Assembly: GCA_038522635.1 (NCBI GenBank)
Contig: JBCBJZ010000009.1
Location: 1 to 43,594, forward strand
Direction: 5' to 3'
Source of the DNA: JBCBJZ01 sp038522635
GTDB lineage: Bacteria; Pseudomonadota; Alphaproteobacteria; Rhizobiales; Hyphomicrobiaceae
DNA: 43,594 nt
Of the stretch, positions 35,193-43,000 are shown piece after piece; positions within the stretch are counted from its first letter, which is position 1, and each line of letters opens with the position of its first letter. The position numbers and the translations under genes were made by a program. The notes under the pieces are model-generated. The model was not told the origin of the DNA, ran no database searches, and saw only the letters and a list, made by a program, of their open reading frames with translations.

Positions 35193-36458
35193 ATGACCAC
35201 CGACCCCGACTCAACGCCGTCCACGCAAGCCGACAGCGCGATGAGCCCTACCCCCGCCCAAGCGCCGCGCCCGCTCGACGGCATCAGGGTGATCGAGGTC
35301 GCAAGCTTCCTCGCGGGGCCCTACGTCGCGGTTCAGATGGCCGAGTTCGGCGCTGAAGTGATCAAGATCGAGCTTCCTGAAACCGGCGATCCCTTGCGCC
35401 AGTTCGGCTCGCCGACGCCGGCGGGCGATTCGCTCCCCTTCCTGCAGGAATGCCGTAACAAAAAGTCCGTTACGCTCGACATCCGCACCCCTGAAGGCGC
35501 GGACGTTTTCAAGAAGTTGCTCGCCAAAAGCGATGTGCTGGTTGAGAATTTTCAACCCGGTACCCTCGAGAAATGGGGCCTGGGTTGGGACGTTCTGAAG
35601 CGTGTGAACGCCGGCCTCGTGATGGTGCGTATCTCGGGCTTTGGCCAGACCGGTCCCTACAGCGGGCGGCCGGGCTTCGGGCGTATCGCCAACGCGTTTG
35701 GCGGCTTGAGCTACCTTGCGGGCTATCCTGATCGCCCGCCGGTCACGCCGGGTTCGGCCACCATTCCTGACTACCTCGCCGGCGTCTACGGGGCGCTGGG
35801 TGCTCTGCTCGCGCTGCGTGCACGCGATATGACCGGCGAAGGCCAGGTGGTCGACATCGGGCTTTATGAACCGATCTTCCGGATCCTTGATGAGCTTGCC
35901 GGCTCATTCCAGCTCAACGGCTACCGGCGCGAACGCATGGGCCCCGGCACCGTCAACGTCGTGCCCCATAGCCACTATCCCACCAAGGACGAGCGCTGGA
36001 TCGCGATCGCCTGCACCAGCGACAAGATCTTCGCCCGCCTCGCCGCCGCGATGGAGCAGCCCGATCTCGCCAGTGATACGCGGTGGGGCACGTTGGCCGC
36101 CCGCGAGCGTGACCGCGCCGATGTGGATGCATCCGTTGCAGCCTGGACGTCGACGTTCGCGCGCGATGCCCTCATCGAACGCTGCGAAGCTTTCGAAGTG
36201 CCCTGCGGCCCCGTCTACGCGATCGACGAGATCTTCGATGATCCACACTACGCCGCGCGCGAGAACATCGCCTTTGTCGACGACCCGCGTGCCGGCCGCA
36301 TCGCGCAACCGGGCGTGGTCCCCAAGCTCTCGGCCACCCCCGGCCGGATCGACCATCTGGGCGTCGCGCTCGGCGCGCATACCCACCACGTTTTTTCCGA
36401 GCTGCTAGGTCTGACGCCAGAGCAGATCGAAGGGCTCAAAACACGGGGTGTGATGTGA
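35193..36458 (+). CDS. CaiB/BaiF-family CoA-transferase (class III)
   Basis: 421 residues. Seen: PLDGIRVIEVASFLAGPYVA, AEVIKIELPETGD, NKKSVTLDIRTPEG, LVENFQPGTLEKWGLG, RISGFGQTGPYSGRPG, and TIPDYLAGVYGALG with the likely catalytic Asp. Class III enzymes move CoA between carboxylic acids through a glutamyl/aspartyl-anhydride mechanism. ATG 35193 has AAAGGA nearby; the frame runs upstream into the lyase gene but has no homology there. With the CitE-like lyase 115 bases upstream it could activate malate, citramalate or a related acid. The N-terminal 25 residues are a Pro/Thr-rich extension. Confidence 0.92.
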   Translation: MTTDPDSTPSTQADSAMSPTPAQAPRPLDGIRVIEVASFLAGPYVAVQMAEFGAEVIKIELPETGDPLRQFGSPTPAGDSLPFLQECRNKKSVTLDIRTPEGADVFKKLLAKSDVLVENFQPGTLEKWGLGWDVLKRVNAGLVMVRISGFGQTGPYSGRPGFGRIANAFGGLSYLAGYPDRPPVTPGSATIPDYLAGVYGALGALLALRARDMTGEGQVVDIGLYEPIFRILDELAGSFQLNGYRRERMGPGTVNVVPHSHYPTKDERWIAIACTSDKIFARLAAAMEQPDLASDTRWGTLAARERDRADVDASVAAWTSTFARDALIERCEAFEVPCGPVYAIDEIFDDPHYAARENIAFVDDPRAGRIAQPGVVPKLSATPGRIDHLGVALGAHTHHVFSELLGLTPEQIEGLKTRGVM

Positions 36459-36760
36459 CCGCAAGCCGCGGCCGCGACGGGTCGGTGATACGCGATGTCG
36501 GGCTTGAGATAGTGGGTGGGTGCGGCGGATCACGCGGCCATGCACTCGCTGCAACCCTCTGTTATCGTTGAGCTTTGCGAGTTTTGCATTGCAGCTATGC
36601 GTGCTTCCGATCTTCATTGCGCGGTCATCGATGTGAGCTTACGTGCGGTTCTCCCGACGGCCAACGCATAACGTTGATCGCGATCGTAGCTTTCAGCGCA
36701 ATTGTGCATCGGCGGCCGGGTTCAACCAACTTATGAAGCTCACATCTCAGGGGTAGACCC
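36459..36760. other. Leader region of the DUF1127 gene
   Basis: 302 bases without a supported gene. It is less GC-rich than the surroundings in 36555-36620 and probably carries the promoter of the DUF1127 gene, but I cannot identify -35/-10 boxes with confidence. A GATCGCGATC palindrome occurs near 36675. Confidence 0.3.
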
Positions 36761-37042
36761 ATGGCAGCTACATTGAACGCCCAAGGCTCTTTCCACCCCG
36801 GGGCCGGTCGCCCGGGGGCGATGCACCGCATCGTTTCCACTCTGACCGGTTATGCCACGCGTGTTCCGCGTCTTTCGCGTGAAAATGCCGACATTCGGGC
36901 GCTGTCGCGTCTGAGCGATCGTGAGCTTTATGACCTGGGCCTGTCGCGCAGCGATATCCCCACCGTGGTTCGCGATCAGCACGACGGCGCGCGCGTGCGC
37001 ACCTACAAGGCTGGCGGCATCAACGTGCCGATGGTCGGCTAA
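36761..37042 (+). CDS. DUF1127-domain small protein
   Basis: 93 residues, ending in the DUF1127 (YjiS-like) pattern RLSDRELYDLGLSRSDIP (about 51-68), then a basic tail. AGGGG precedes ATG 36761. Small DUF1127 proteins in Alphaproteobacteria, such as those of Rhodobacter and Agrobacterium, bind RNA or affect RNA turnover, phosphate and carbon metabolism, and stress responses (family knowledge). The Arg-rich N-terminal half fits RNA binding. It is monocistronic, with a candidate terminator at 37135-37171 and an unexplained structured element further on. Confidence 0.9.
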   Translation: MAATLNAQGSFHPGAGRPGAMHRIVSTLTGYATRVPRLSRENADIRALSRLSDRELYDLGLSRSDIPTVVRDQHDGARVRTYKAGGINVPMVG

Positions 37043-37134
37043 GCCATCGGGCAATCGATCGGGATCAGCGTTGGCGAGACCGGAATCGACAGAAGATGAG
37101 CGGGCTGCCGTATCGGTCGGCTCGACCTATTCTT

Positions 37135-37171
37135 AAGAGGGCGTTGGACCGGTCGGTCCGGCGTCCTCTTT
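37135..37171 (+). terminator. Candidate terminator of the DUF1127 gene
   Basis: AAGAGG at the 5' side pairs with CCTCTT at the 3' side, with an inner GGACC/GGTCC stem; a short TTTC tract follows. It starts 93 bases past the DUF1127 stop. Confidence 0.55.
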
Positions 37172-37196
37172 CGCTCGGACCCTGCGAGGGGGCAGG

Positions 37197-37261
37197 AGGA
37201 TGCCACGGCGGCCTCGACCTCTACGGCGCCGCCACGCTGTAGGGCGATACCGTGGCATCCT
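37197..37261. ncRNA. Candidate structured RNA (long inverted repeat)
   Basis: Perfect 12-bp arms AGGATGCCACGG (37197-37208) and CCGTGGCATCCT (37250-37261) enclose 41 bases that contain a further CTAC/GTAG pairing. The 5' flank is GAGGGGGCAGG. No promoter or function is identified. DUF1127 genes in Rhodobacter are linked to small RNAs, which makes an RNA worth considering. Confidence 0.35.
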
Positions 37262-37414
37262 GCCTCATCGTAGCACGCTCGTGCTTTCAATTCGATGGCG
37301 CGAACCCTATCCCTTCGGACAAGTGATGTGCGGCAGGGTGGCACCCTGGCGATGCGTACGGCCATGAAGACACGGGTGCCGCACCGGCTGTGGCCAACTG
37401 CCGCGTCTGACGCT

Positions 37415-38311
37415 TCAGCGCCCGGCTTGGGCTTGTTCCAGGAGCGGTTCCAGCCGCCGTTTGAACTCGTCCTTCACCGGGGCCGCCGCTTCGATGATCT
37501 CGCTGAAGCGATGGAAGGACAGCGCGCTGTAGCGCGAGCAGGCCGCATCCAAATAGAGGTCGGGCGTCGACCACTTCAGTTTGTTGCGCACGACCGCCGC
37601 CTGCAGGATGTGCGAGGCGCCCACCAGTGCTTCGATGGCTGACGGCGGGGCGTTCGCATCGCGCTCACGGCCCTTGCCGATCACGTCGATTGCGATGGCG
37701 ATATCGTAGGCGCTGTCGCTGCGGTCGAACGGCAAGGCGTCCACGAGCCCGCCATCGAGGTAGTAGACACCATCGATTCTGACCGGCGAGAACAGTGCGG
37801 GGATCGCAATGCTGGCAGCGACCGCAGGGGTCAGCGGCCCGGTGCGAAACACGTGAGGGGCTTGCGCATCAAAGTCGGTCGCGACGATCTCAAGGGGTAC
37901 ATCAAGGTCTTCGAACGTGCTCGGGTAAGTCGAGGGCAGGACCAGATCGAGCAGGGATTCAGCGTTGAGCAGGGCGCCGCGCACCGGCAGCAGGTTGAGC
38001 ACGTGGCGCACCGGATTTGAGCGCGCCGTGATGAGCTGGCGCACCAAGTCGAAGCGACGCCCGAGCATCTCTTCAAGGTGCGCACGCATGAACGCCGCTG
38101 ACAGCCCGCCGGCGTAAGCGGCGCCGAACATCGCGCCAATCGAACACCCGCGGATCAGCGCCGGGCGCACCCCAAACTCCTCAAGGGCCTCGATGATGAC
38201 CAGGTGGGCGAGACCACGGGCGCCGCCCCCGCCAAGGGTCAGGGAAAGACGCGGACCGCTGCTGATCGCCGTGGTCGGCCGGATGGTGATCGGTTGTGAC
38301 GGCTCGTTCAT
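37415..38311 (-). CDS. Patatin-like phospholipase
   Basis: 298 residues. Ser-Asp lipid acyl hydrolase: oxyanion-hole motif GGGGARG (27-33), nucleophile Ser57 in GCSIG, and catalytic Asp186 in LDGGLVD, with IEIVATD-like and SIAIPALFSPV strands in between. The length fits the single-domain RssA/YchK-type group. No signal peptide, so it is probably cytoplasmic or membrane-associated. The C-terminal AAAPVKDEFKRRLEPLLEQA helix is short. The preceding minus-strand gene (dehalogenase-like) ends 69 bases upstream, so cotranscription is possible. Confidence 0.93.
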   Translation of the reverse strand: MNEPSQPITIRPTTAISSGPRLSLTLGGGGARGLAHLVIIEALEEFGVRPALIRGCSIGAMFGAAYAGGLSAAFMRAHLEEMLGRRFDLVRQLITARSNPVRHVLNLLPVRGALLNAESLLDLVLPSTYPSTFEDLDVPLEIVATDFDAQAPHVFRTGPLTPAVAASIAIPALFSPVRIDGVYYLDGGLVDALPFDRSDSAYDIAIAIDVIGKGRERDANAPPSAIEALVGASHILQAAVVRNKLKWSTPDLYLDAACSRYSALSFHRFSEIIEAAAPVKDEFKRRLEPLLEQAQAGR

Positions 38312-38380
38312 GCTGGGGGCGGACTTCCATGCGGGTGACGCGAACGCGCGATGCGGCGAGGCTTCCTGATACAGGTGGGG

Positions 38381-39310
38381 TCAGGCCTGCAAAAATGAAA
38401 GCATGTGACGGCTAACCTCGGCCGTGGCCTCTTCGGCGAGGAAATGTCCCGAACGCACCGACATGCCCCGCACGTCCCTGCACCAATGCCGCCATGTGCC
38501 CAAAACATCGACAGCGCCTTTGCCGAGATAATCGTCGCCCCAGAGCACCAGCGTCGGGCAATCGATCCGGCGTGCCGCTGCTTCGTCTTCGACATCCAAC
38601 CGCCAATCGATGGTGGCACCGGCGCGGTAGTCTTCGCACACTGCCATGCGCCGCTCAGGTGGCATCAGGGCCGCCCGGTAATGGGCCAGCGCGGGCTGCG
38701 CGAACGCGGATAGGTCTTTCGTTCGTGTCCAACTCGCAATCGTGTGTTGGACGTAATAGGCCGGATCGGCGCCGATCAACGTTTCGGGCATCGGCGAGGG
38801 CTGCGCCAGGAACTGCCAGTGGTAGCCCGACAACGCCTTCTGGGCCGTCAGATGCTGCCATTGCACGCTGGTGGGCACGATATCGAGCAACACCAGCCGG
38901 CTCACGCGTGCGGCATGATCAAGCGCGAGGCGATAAGCGACGCGGCCGCCGCGGTCGTGTCCGGCCAGCATGAAGCGCTCATGGCCGAGCGCGCGCATCA
39001 GCGCAACGATGTCGGCGGCCATCGTGCGTTTGGCGTAGGCAAGGTGCCCTTCGTCCGCGGGCGGTGCTTCGGAACGGCCATAACCGCGCAGGTCGGGAAT
39101 GATGAGCGTGAAATGCTCAGCGAGCGCCGGGGCGATGGCGTGCCAGCACACGTGCGTTTGCGGGTAGCCATGCAGCAACACGAGGGCCGGGCCACGCCCG
39201 CCGGTTCGCAGGTTCAGCTTCACTTCGCCGGCAGCGATGGTGTGGTGTTCGAACCCAGGAAACAGGTCGGGCAGGGCTTCGAGGTGCGCAGCGGCAGGCG
39301 TTGTTGGCAT
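38381..39310 (-). CDS. Fluoroacetate/haloacetate dehalogenase-like hydrolase
   Basis: 309 residues, alpha/beta hydrolase. ATG 39310 has AGGAG seven bases upstream. The nucleophile is Asp119 in AGHDRGG, as in dehalogenases, not Ser. All residues I recall for the fluoroacetate dehalogenase RPA1163 occur with a constant offset of +9: Asp119, Arg120, Arg123, Asp143, His164, Trp165, Tyr228, His289. His/Trp/Tyr is the fluoride pocket; the two Arg bind the carboxylate. HGYPQT supplies the oxyanion hole. Haloacetate dehalogenation in the cytoplasm is a strong inference. A second possibility is a related hydrolase with another alpha-substituted acid. The fluoride channel crcB is elsewhere in the window. 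Confidence 0.88.
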   Translation of the reverse strand: MPTTPAAAHLEALPDLFPGFEHHTIAAGEVKLNLRTGGRGPALVLLHGYPQTHVCWHAIAPALAEHFTLIIPDLRGYGRSEAPPADEGHLAYAKRTMAADIVALMRALGHERFMLAGHDRGGRVAYRLALDHAARVSRLVLLDIVPTSVQWQHLTAQKALSGYHWQFLAQPSPMPETLIGADPAYYVQHTIASWTRTKDLSAFAQPALAHYRAALMPPERRMAVCEDYRAGATIDWRLDVEDEAAARRIDCPTLVLWGDDYLGKGAVDVLGTWRHWCRDVRGMSVRSGHFLAEEATAEVSRHMLSFLQA

Positions 39311-39409
39311 GGTTGAACTCCTAAACTCCAACGCCCAAAACTAAAGGCCCGTCATCCTCGGGTTGGACCGCATGAGGCGAAAGATGGAAGGCGAAACAAT
39401 TGTTTAGAT

Positions 39410-39441
39410 GTCGGTTCAGCTTCAAGCCGAAGCGAACCGAC
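39410..39441. repeat. GTCGGTT palindromic repeat, copy 4
   Basis: GTCGGTTCAGCTTCAAG...GAAGCGAACCGAC, preceded by GAGGCGAAAGATGGAAGG (from 39374), the reverse complement of the flank of copy 3. It directly abuts the second 149-bp element (3-base gap). Confidence 0.8.
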
Positions 39442-39444
39442 CCT

Positions 39445-39593
39445 AGAGCAACGGGCGCAAAGTGCGAATCACCTGCTCAAACACTGAGGCCTTGCCTTTG
39501 CGCCCAAAGTTGCTCTGCACTTTAAGATTAGATCATCTTTGGGCGATTTCGGGCTCACCTGTGGTGATCCCGATTGATCGCCCGATGATCTAG
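39445..39593. repeat. 149-bp two-hairpin dispersed repeat, copy B
   Basis: Same orientation as copy A, 36,420 bases away, 11 substitutions, no indels. In the second hairpin the outer pair C-G of copy A is T-G here, a wobble that keeps the stem. The last bases (CTA at 39590-39592) are the purD stop codon read on the minus strand. Confidence 0.85.
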
Positions 39594-40927
39594 CCACGCT
39601 TCAGCGCGCGCCAGCCGATATCGCGGCGGCAAAAACCTTCCGGCCAATCGATGTCATCCACGGCCGCGTAGGCACGCGCCTGCGCTTCGGCCACGTCCGT
39701 CCCGCGCGCCGTGACGGCCAGCACGCGTCCCCCGATGGCCCGCAGGCGACCCTCATCATCGCGTGACGTCCCCGCGTGGAAGACCTCAACGTCGGGTTTC
39801 GCCTCGACCGCCTCAAGAGCACGAATTTCGCTGCCTTTACCGTAAGTGCCAGGGTAGCCGCGCGTCGCCATCACCACGCTGAGCGCCGCCTCATCGTGCC
39901 AGGCAACATCATCCGCGACATCCGCCAGCGTACCCGTGGCCGTCGCATGCACGAGCGCCAGCAGATCGCTGCGCAACCGCATCAGCAGCACCTGGCATTC
40001 CGGATCACCGAAACGTACATTGTACTCGATCAACTGCGGACCTTGCGCGGTGATCATCAGCCCTGCGAACAGCACGCCCGAGAAGGGGCGTCCCTCGTCA
40101 ACCATGCCGCGCGCGGTCGGCTCAATGATGGTCTCCATGACGCGCGCGGTCATCGCCGCGTCCATGATCGGCGCGGGGGCGTAAGCTCCCATACCACCCG
40201 TGTTAGGGCCCTCATCACCGTCGAAGGCGCGCTTGTGATCCTGAGCGCTGCCAAGTGGAACCACGCAGGTGCCATCGATCAGTGCAAAGAAGCTCACCTC
40301 TTCGCCGTGCAGCCAACGTTCGATCACCACCACGGGCGGGGCGTCGGTTTCATCCGGGGATGGCGCGGGCTTAGCGCTGCCGGCTCCGCCAACCGCCGCA
40401 TCGAAGCAGGCATCGATTGCGGCCATGGCCTCTTCGGCTGTGTGCGCCATGGTCACGCCTTTACCGGCCGCCAGACCATCGGCCTTGATCACGATCGGTG
40501 CGCCTTGCGCTTCCAGGTAGGCGTGGGCCGCCGCGCGATCGTGAAAAGCCGCTGATGCCGCCGTTGGGATCGCGTGGCGCGCGCAGAACGCCTTGGTGAA
40601 GGCTTTCGAACCCTCAAGCATGGCCGCTGCCTGTGAGGGACCGAACGTGGCGATGCCAGCGTCACGCAGCGCATCAGCAAGGCCAGCGACAAGGGGCGCT
40701 TCAGGGCCAACCACCACAAGGTTGATGGTATGCGCCGCGCACGCGTTGATGACGGCGGCGTGGTCGGCTGGATCGAGCGTCAGGCAACGCGCCACCGACG
40801 CGATGCCAGCGTTGCCGGGCGCGCAGTAAAGCGTGTTGCAAGCGGGGCTGCGGGCGAAGGTCGCGCATAGGGCGTGTTCACGGCCGCCCCCGCCGATCAC
40901 GAGGACGTTCAAGGATCGTGTCTGCAT
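39590..40927 (-). CDS. purD: Phosphoribosylamine--glycine ligase
   Basis: ATP-grasp enzyme that joins glycine to 5-phosphoribosylamine, the second step of purine synthesis. 445 residues. Seen: NVLVIGGGGREHAL, APGNAGI, VVVGPEAPLVAGLAD, KADGLAAGKGV (ATP-grasp), DHKRAFDGDEGPNTGGMGAYAP, and IEYNVRFGDPECQ (metal-binding). ATG 40927 gives the family N-terminus; the frame extends further to 40993. An Ala/Pro/Asp-rich insert (about 195-213) is unusual. The stop codon lies in the end of repeat copy B. It is divergent from xseA, a gene pair often seen together in Hyphomicrobiales (recollection). Confidence 0.97.
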   Translation of the reverse strand: MQTRSLNVLVIGGGGREHALCATFARSPACNTLYCAPGNAGIASVARCLTLDPADHAAVINACAAHTINLVVVGPEAPLVAGLADALRDAGIATFGPSQAAAMLEGSKAFTKAFCARHAIPTAASAAFHDRAAAHAYLEAQGAPIVIKADGLAAGKGVTMAHTAEEAMAAIDACFDAAVGGAGSAKPAPSPDETDAPPVVVIERWLHGEEVSFFALIDGTCVVPLGSAQDHKRAFDGDEGPNTGGMGAYAPAPIMDAAMTARVMETIIEPTARGMVDEGRPFSGVLFAGLMITAQGPQLIEYNVRFGDPECQVLLMRLRSDLLALVHATATGTLADVADDVAWHDEAALSVVMATRGYPGTYGKGSEIRALEAVEAKPDVEVFHAGTSRDDEGRLRAIGGRVLAVTARGTDVAEAQARAYAAVDDIDWPEGFCRRDIGWRALKRG

Positions 40928-41106
40928 GGCGCGGCTTATGGCAGGGCTGCGGCGGGCCGTCGAGAGCCGCGACGTTGGCATGCTCGCCATCACGAGGGCC
41001 CAAAGGAGGCCAAGAACCGCTTGGAACAGTGATCGAACTGGGGATCAAGAGCGATCGCCCTCGCGACCGCCGCAAATCACCTATAGTGCCGGCCACAGTC
41101 AAAAGA

Positions 41107-41190
41107 GCGGGTTCGCGGTCTGCCTGGAAGTGGACCTGACGTCGAAGCCTATGCTTTGCCGTTCATCTTTCGCATCAGGTGACCCACCTG
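41107..41190. repeat. Degenerate GTCGGTT-family composite, copy 5
   Basis: Aligns with copy 3 (46 of 55 bases, no gaps, 41127-41181 against 30930-30984), including TTCATCTTTCGC and the CAGGTG-ACC-CACCTG hairpin (41176-41190). The GTCGGTT hairpin itself has decayed. It lies just upstream of the xseA ribosome-binding site. Confidence 0.65.
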
Positions 41191-41225
41191 ACGACGACGA
41201 ACACGCGGTTGCGAGGAGCACCACC

Positions 41226-42863
41226 ATGGGCGAGCGCATCGCCTTACGCCGAACGTCCGCGCGGCGTGCATCATCCAGCGCGGCCGCCGCCCCTGTAGGC
41301 CCCGCCGCCGCCCAAGCAGGTCCCGTCGCGGCCAAGCCAGCCCCGGCGGCAAAGGCGGCCTCACCTGCGCAAGGTGACCCACCCGCGCAAAGTGACCCAC
41401 CTGCGCAAGGTAACGTTGCCGAATTTGCTGTCAGCGAACTGGCGTCCGCTATCAAATCGACGCTCGAAGGCCGCTTCGGCTACGTGCGTTTGCGCGGCGA
41501 GGTCTCCGGCTACCGCGGACCGCACGCCTCCGGGCACTGCTACTTCGGCCTCAAGGACGAGCGCGCCAAAATCGACGCCGTTGTCTGGCGCGGTGTGTTT
41601 TCCAAGCTCCGCTTCAAACCGGAAGAGGGCATGGAGGTGATCGCCACCGGCAAGGTCACCACCTACCCCAACTCGTCCAAGTACCAGATCATGATCGAAG
41701 CGCTGGAGCCTGCGGGCGCCGGCGCGCTGATGGCGCTCTTGGAGGCGCGTAAAGCGACGCTCGCAGGCGAGGGGCTGTTTGCCGCCGAGCGCAAGCGCGC
41801 TTTGCCGTTCCTGCCGCGAACCGTCGGCATCATCACCTCGCCCACAGGCGCGGTGATCCGCGACATGCTGGCGGGCTTCCGCGAGCGTTTTCCAACGACC
41901 GTGCTGCTGTGGCCGGTGCGGGTCCAGGGCGAAAGCAGCGGGCGCGAAGTCACCGCCGCGCTGCGGGGCATGAACGCGCTCCCCGTCAAGCGCGAAGAGG
42001 GGGACCCGGGCGCGCTGACGCGACCTGATGTGATCATCGTCGCGCGCGGTGGGGGCAGTCTGGAAGACCTCTGGGGGTTCAACGATGAGGAGCTGGTGCG
42101 CGCTGCCGCAGCCAGCACCGTTCCGATCATTTCCGCCGTCGGCCATGAAACCGATTGGACGCTGATCGACCTGGTTGCGGATGCCCGTGCGCCGACGCCC
42201 ACGAAGGCGGCCGAATGGGCGGTGCCGAAGCACTCTGACCTGCTTGCGCAGGTGAGCGAAAAGGGCGCGCGGCTAGGCGTCGCTATGGTGCGCACGTTGG
42301 AGCATGCGCACGCTGATCTGCGGGCTGCGAAACGGGGCTTGCCCCGCCTTGAAGACATCATCGCGCTGCCGCGGCAGCGGTTCGATGCGGTGGAACGTCA
42401 ACTCGACCGGGCGTTTGTCTCGCACACGCGCGATGCCGCAAATACGCTGGCGCGGATTGCTGGTCGGCTGCAGCCTGAGACCTTGAGCCGCCGCGTGACG
42501 GCCGTGCGAGAACGGGCGCAAAACGCGCACGATCGTCTGAGCCAAGCTTTTGCGGTTGTGACGGAGCGGCGGCGCGCGCGCCTTGAGGCAAGCGGCAAGT
42601 TGCTCGGTTCGCTCGGCTACCAAAGCGTGCTGGCGCGCGGCTATGCTTTGGTGCGCGATGCGGCTGGACGGCCTTTGCGCGAGGCCACCGGCGTGACGCG
42701 CGGTCAACGCCTTGAGGTTGAGCTCGCCGATGGCCGCGTGGCCGTCGAAGCCTTGCGCGATGGCGCGGCCCCCAAGCCACCACCGAAGGACCCACCCGCT
42801 GGGATCCGCCCACGGCGCAAACCGAAGATCACACCCGGCGGCGGTCAAGGTTCGTTGTTTTAG
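41226..42863 (+). CDS. xseA: Exodeoxyribonuclease VII large subunit
   Basis: Single-strand-specific exonuclease subunit, 545 residues from ATG 41226, seven bases after GAGGAG (41213-41218). The open frame runs back to 40833 through repeat copy 5 but is not coding there. The first 65 residues are an Ala/Pro extension with three imperfect PAQGDP/PAQSDP/PAQGNV units. Then come the OB-fold (FAVSELASAIKSTLEGRFGYVRLRGEVSGYRG) and the catalytic domain (GIITSPTGAVIRDML, VIIVARGGGSLEDLWGFNDEELVRA, ISAVGHETDWTLIDLVADARAPTPTKAAEW), and a coiled-coil C-terminus ending KITPGGGQGSLF. xseB is not in the window. Confidence 0.95.
   Translation: MGERIALRRTSARRASSSAAAAPVGPAAAQAGPVAAKPAPAAKAASPAQGDPPAQSDPPAQGNVAEFAVSELASAIKSTLEGRFGYVRLRGEVSGYRGPHASGHCYFGLKDERAKIDAVVWRGVFSKLRFKPEEGMEVIATGKVTTYPNSSKYQIMIEALEPAGAGALMALLEARKATLAGEGLFAAERKRALPFLPRTVGIITSPTGAVIRDMLAGFRERFPTTVLLWPVRVQGESSGREVTAALRGMNALPVKREEGDPGALTRPDVIIVARGGGSLEDLWGFNDEELVRAAAASTVPIISAVGHETDWTLIDLVADARAPTPTKAAEWAVPKHSDLLAQVSEKGARLGVAMVRTLEHAHADLRAAKRGLPRLEDIIALPRQRFDAVERQLDRAFVSHTRDAANTLARIAGRLQPETLSRRVTAVRERAQNAHDRLSQAFAVVTERRRARLEASGKLLGSLGYQSVLARGYALVRDAAGRPLREATGVTRGQRLEVELADGRVAVEALRDGAAPKPPPKDPPAGIRPRRKPKITPGGGQGSLF
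41364..41417 (+). repeat. Three 18-bp tandem repeats in the xseA N-terminus
   Basis: Units 41364-41381, 41382-41399 and 41400-41417, each starting CC(T/C)GCGCAA, encode PAQGDP, PAQSDP, PAQGNV. The word GGTGACCCACC also occurs in the hairpin of repeat copy 5 180 bases upstream. Confidence 0.8.
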
Positions 42864-43000
42864 GGTCGGTTCGAGTGATCGGCGTCACGCGACGTGCGCC
42901 GTCAGGTCACGCCATAGCCGGGTAGAGGCGAACGCCACCGCCCTATAGCATCGGATGCAAGGTGGCTGGGCGCACGGCGGTCTTCAGGGGAAATTTTGCG

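Larger units (their letters stand above)
37043..37414. other. Structured region between DUF1127 and patatin genes
   Basis: 372 bases between convergent genes, no supported gene. It holds the candidate terminator 37135-37171 and a long inverted repeat 37197-37261. Confidence 0.5.
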
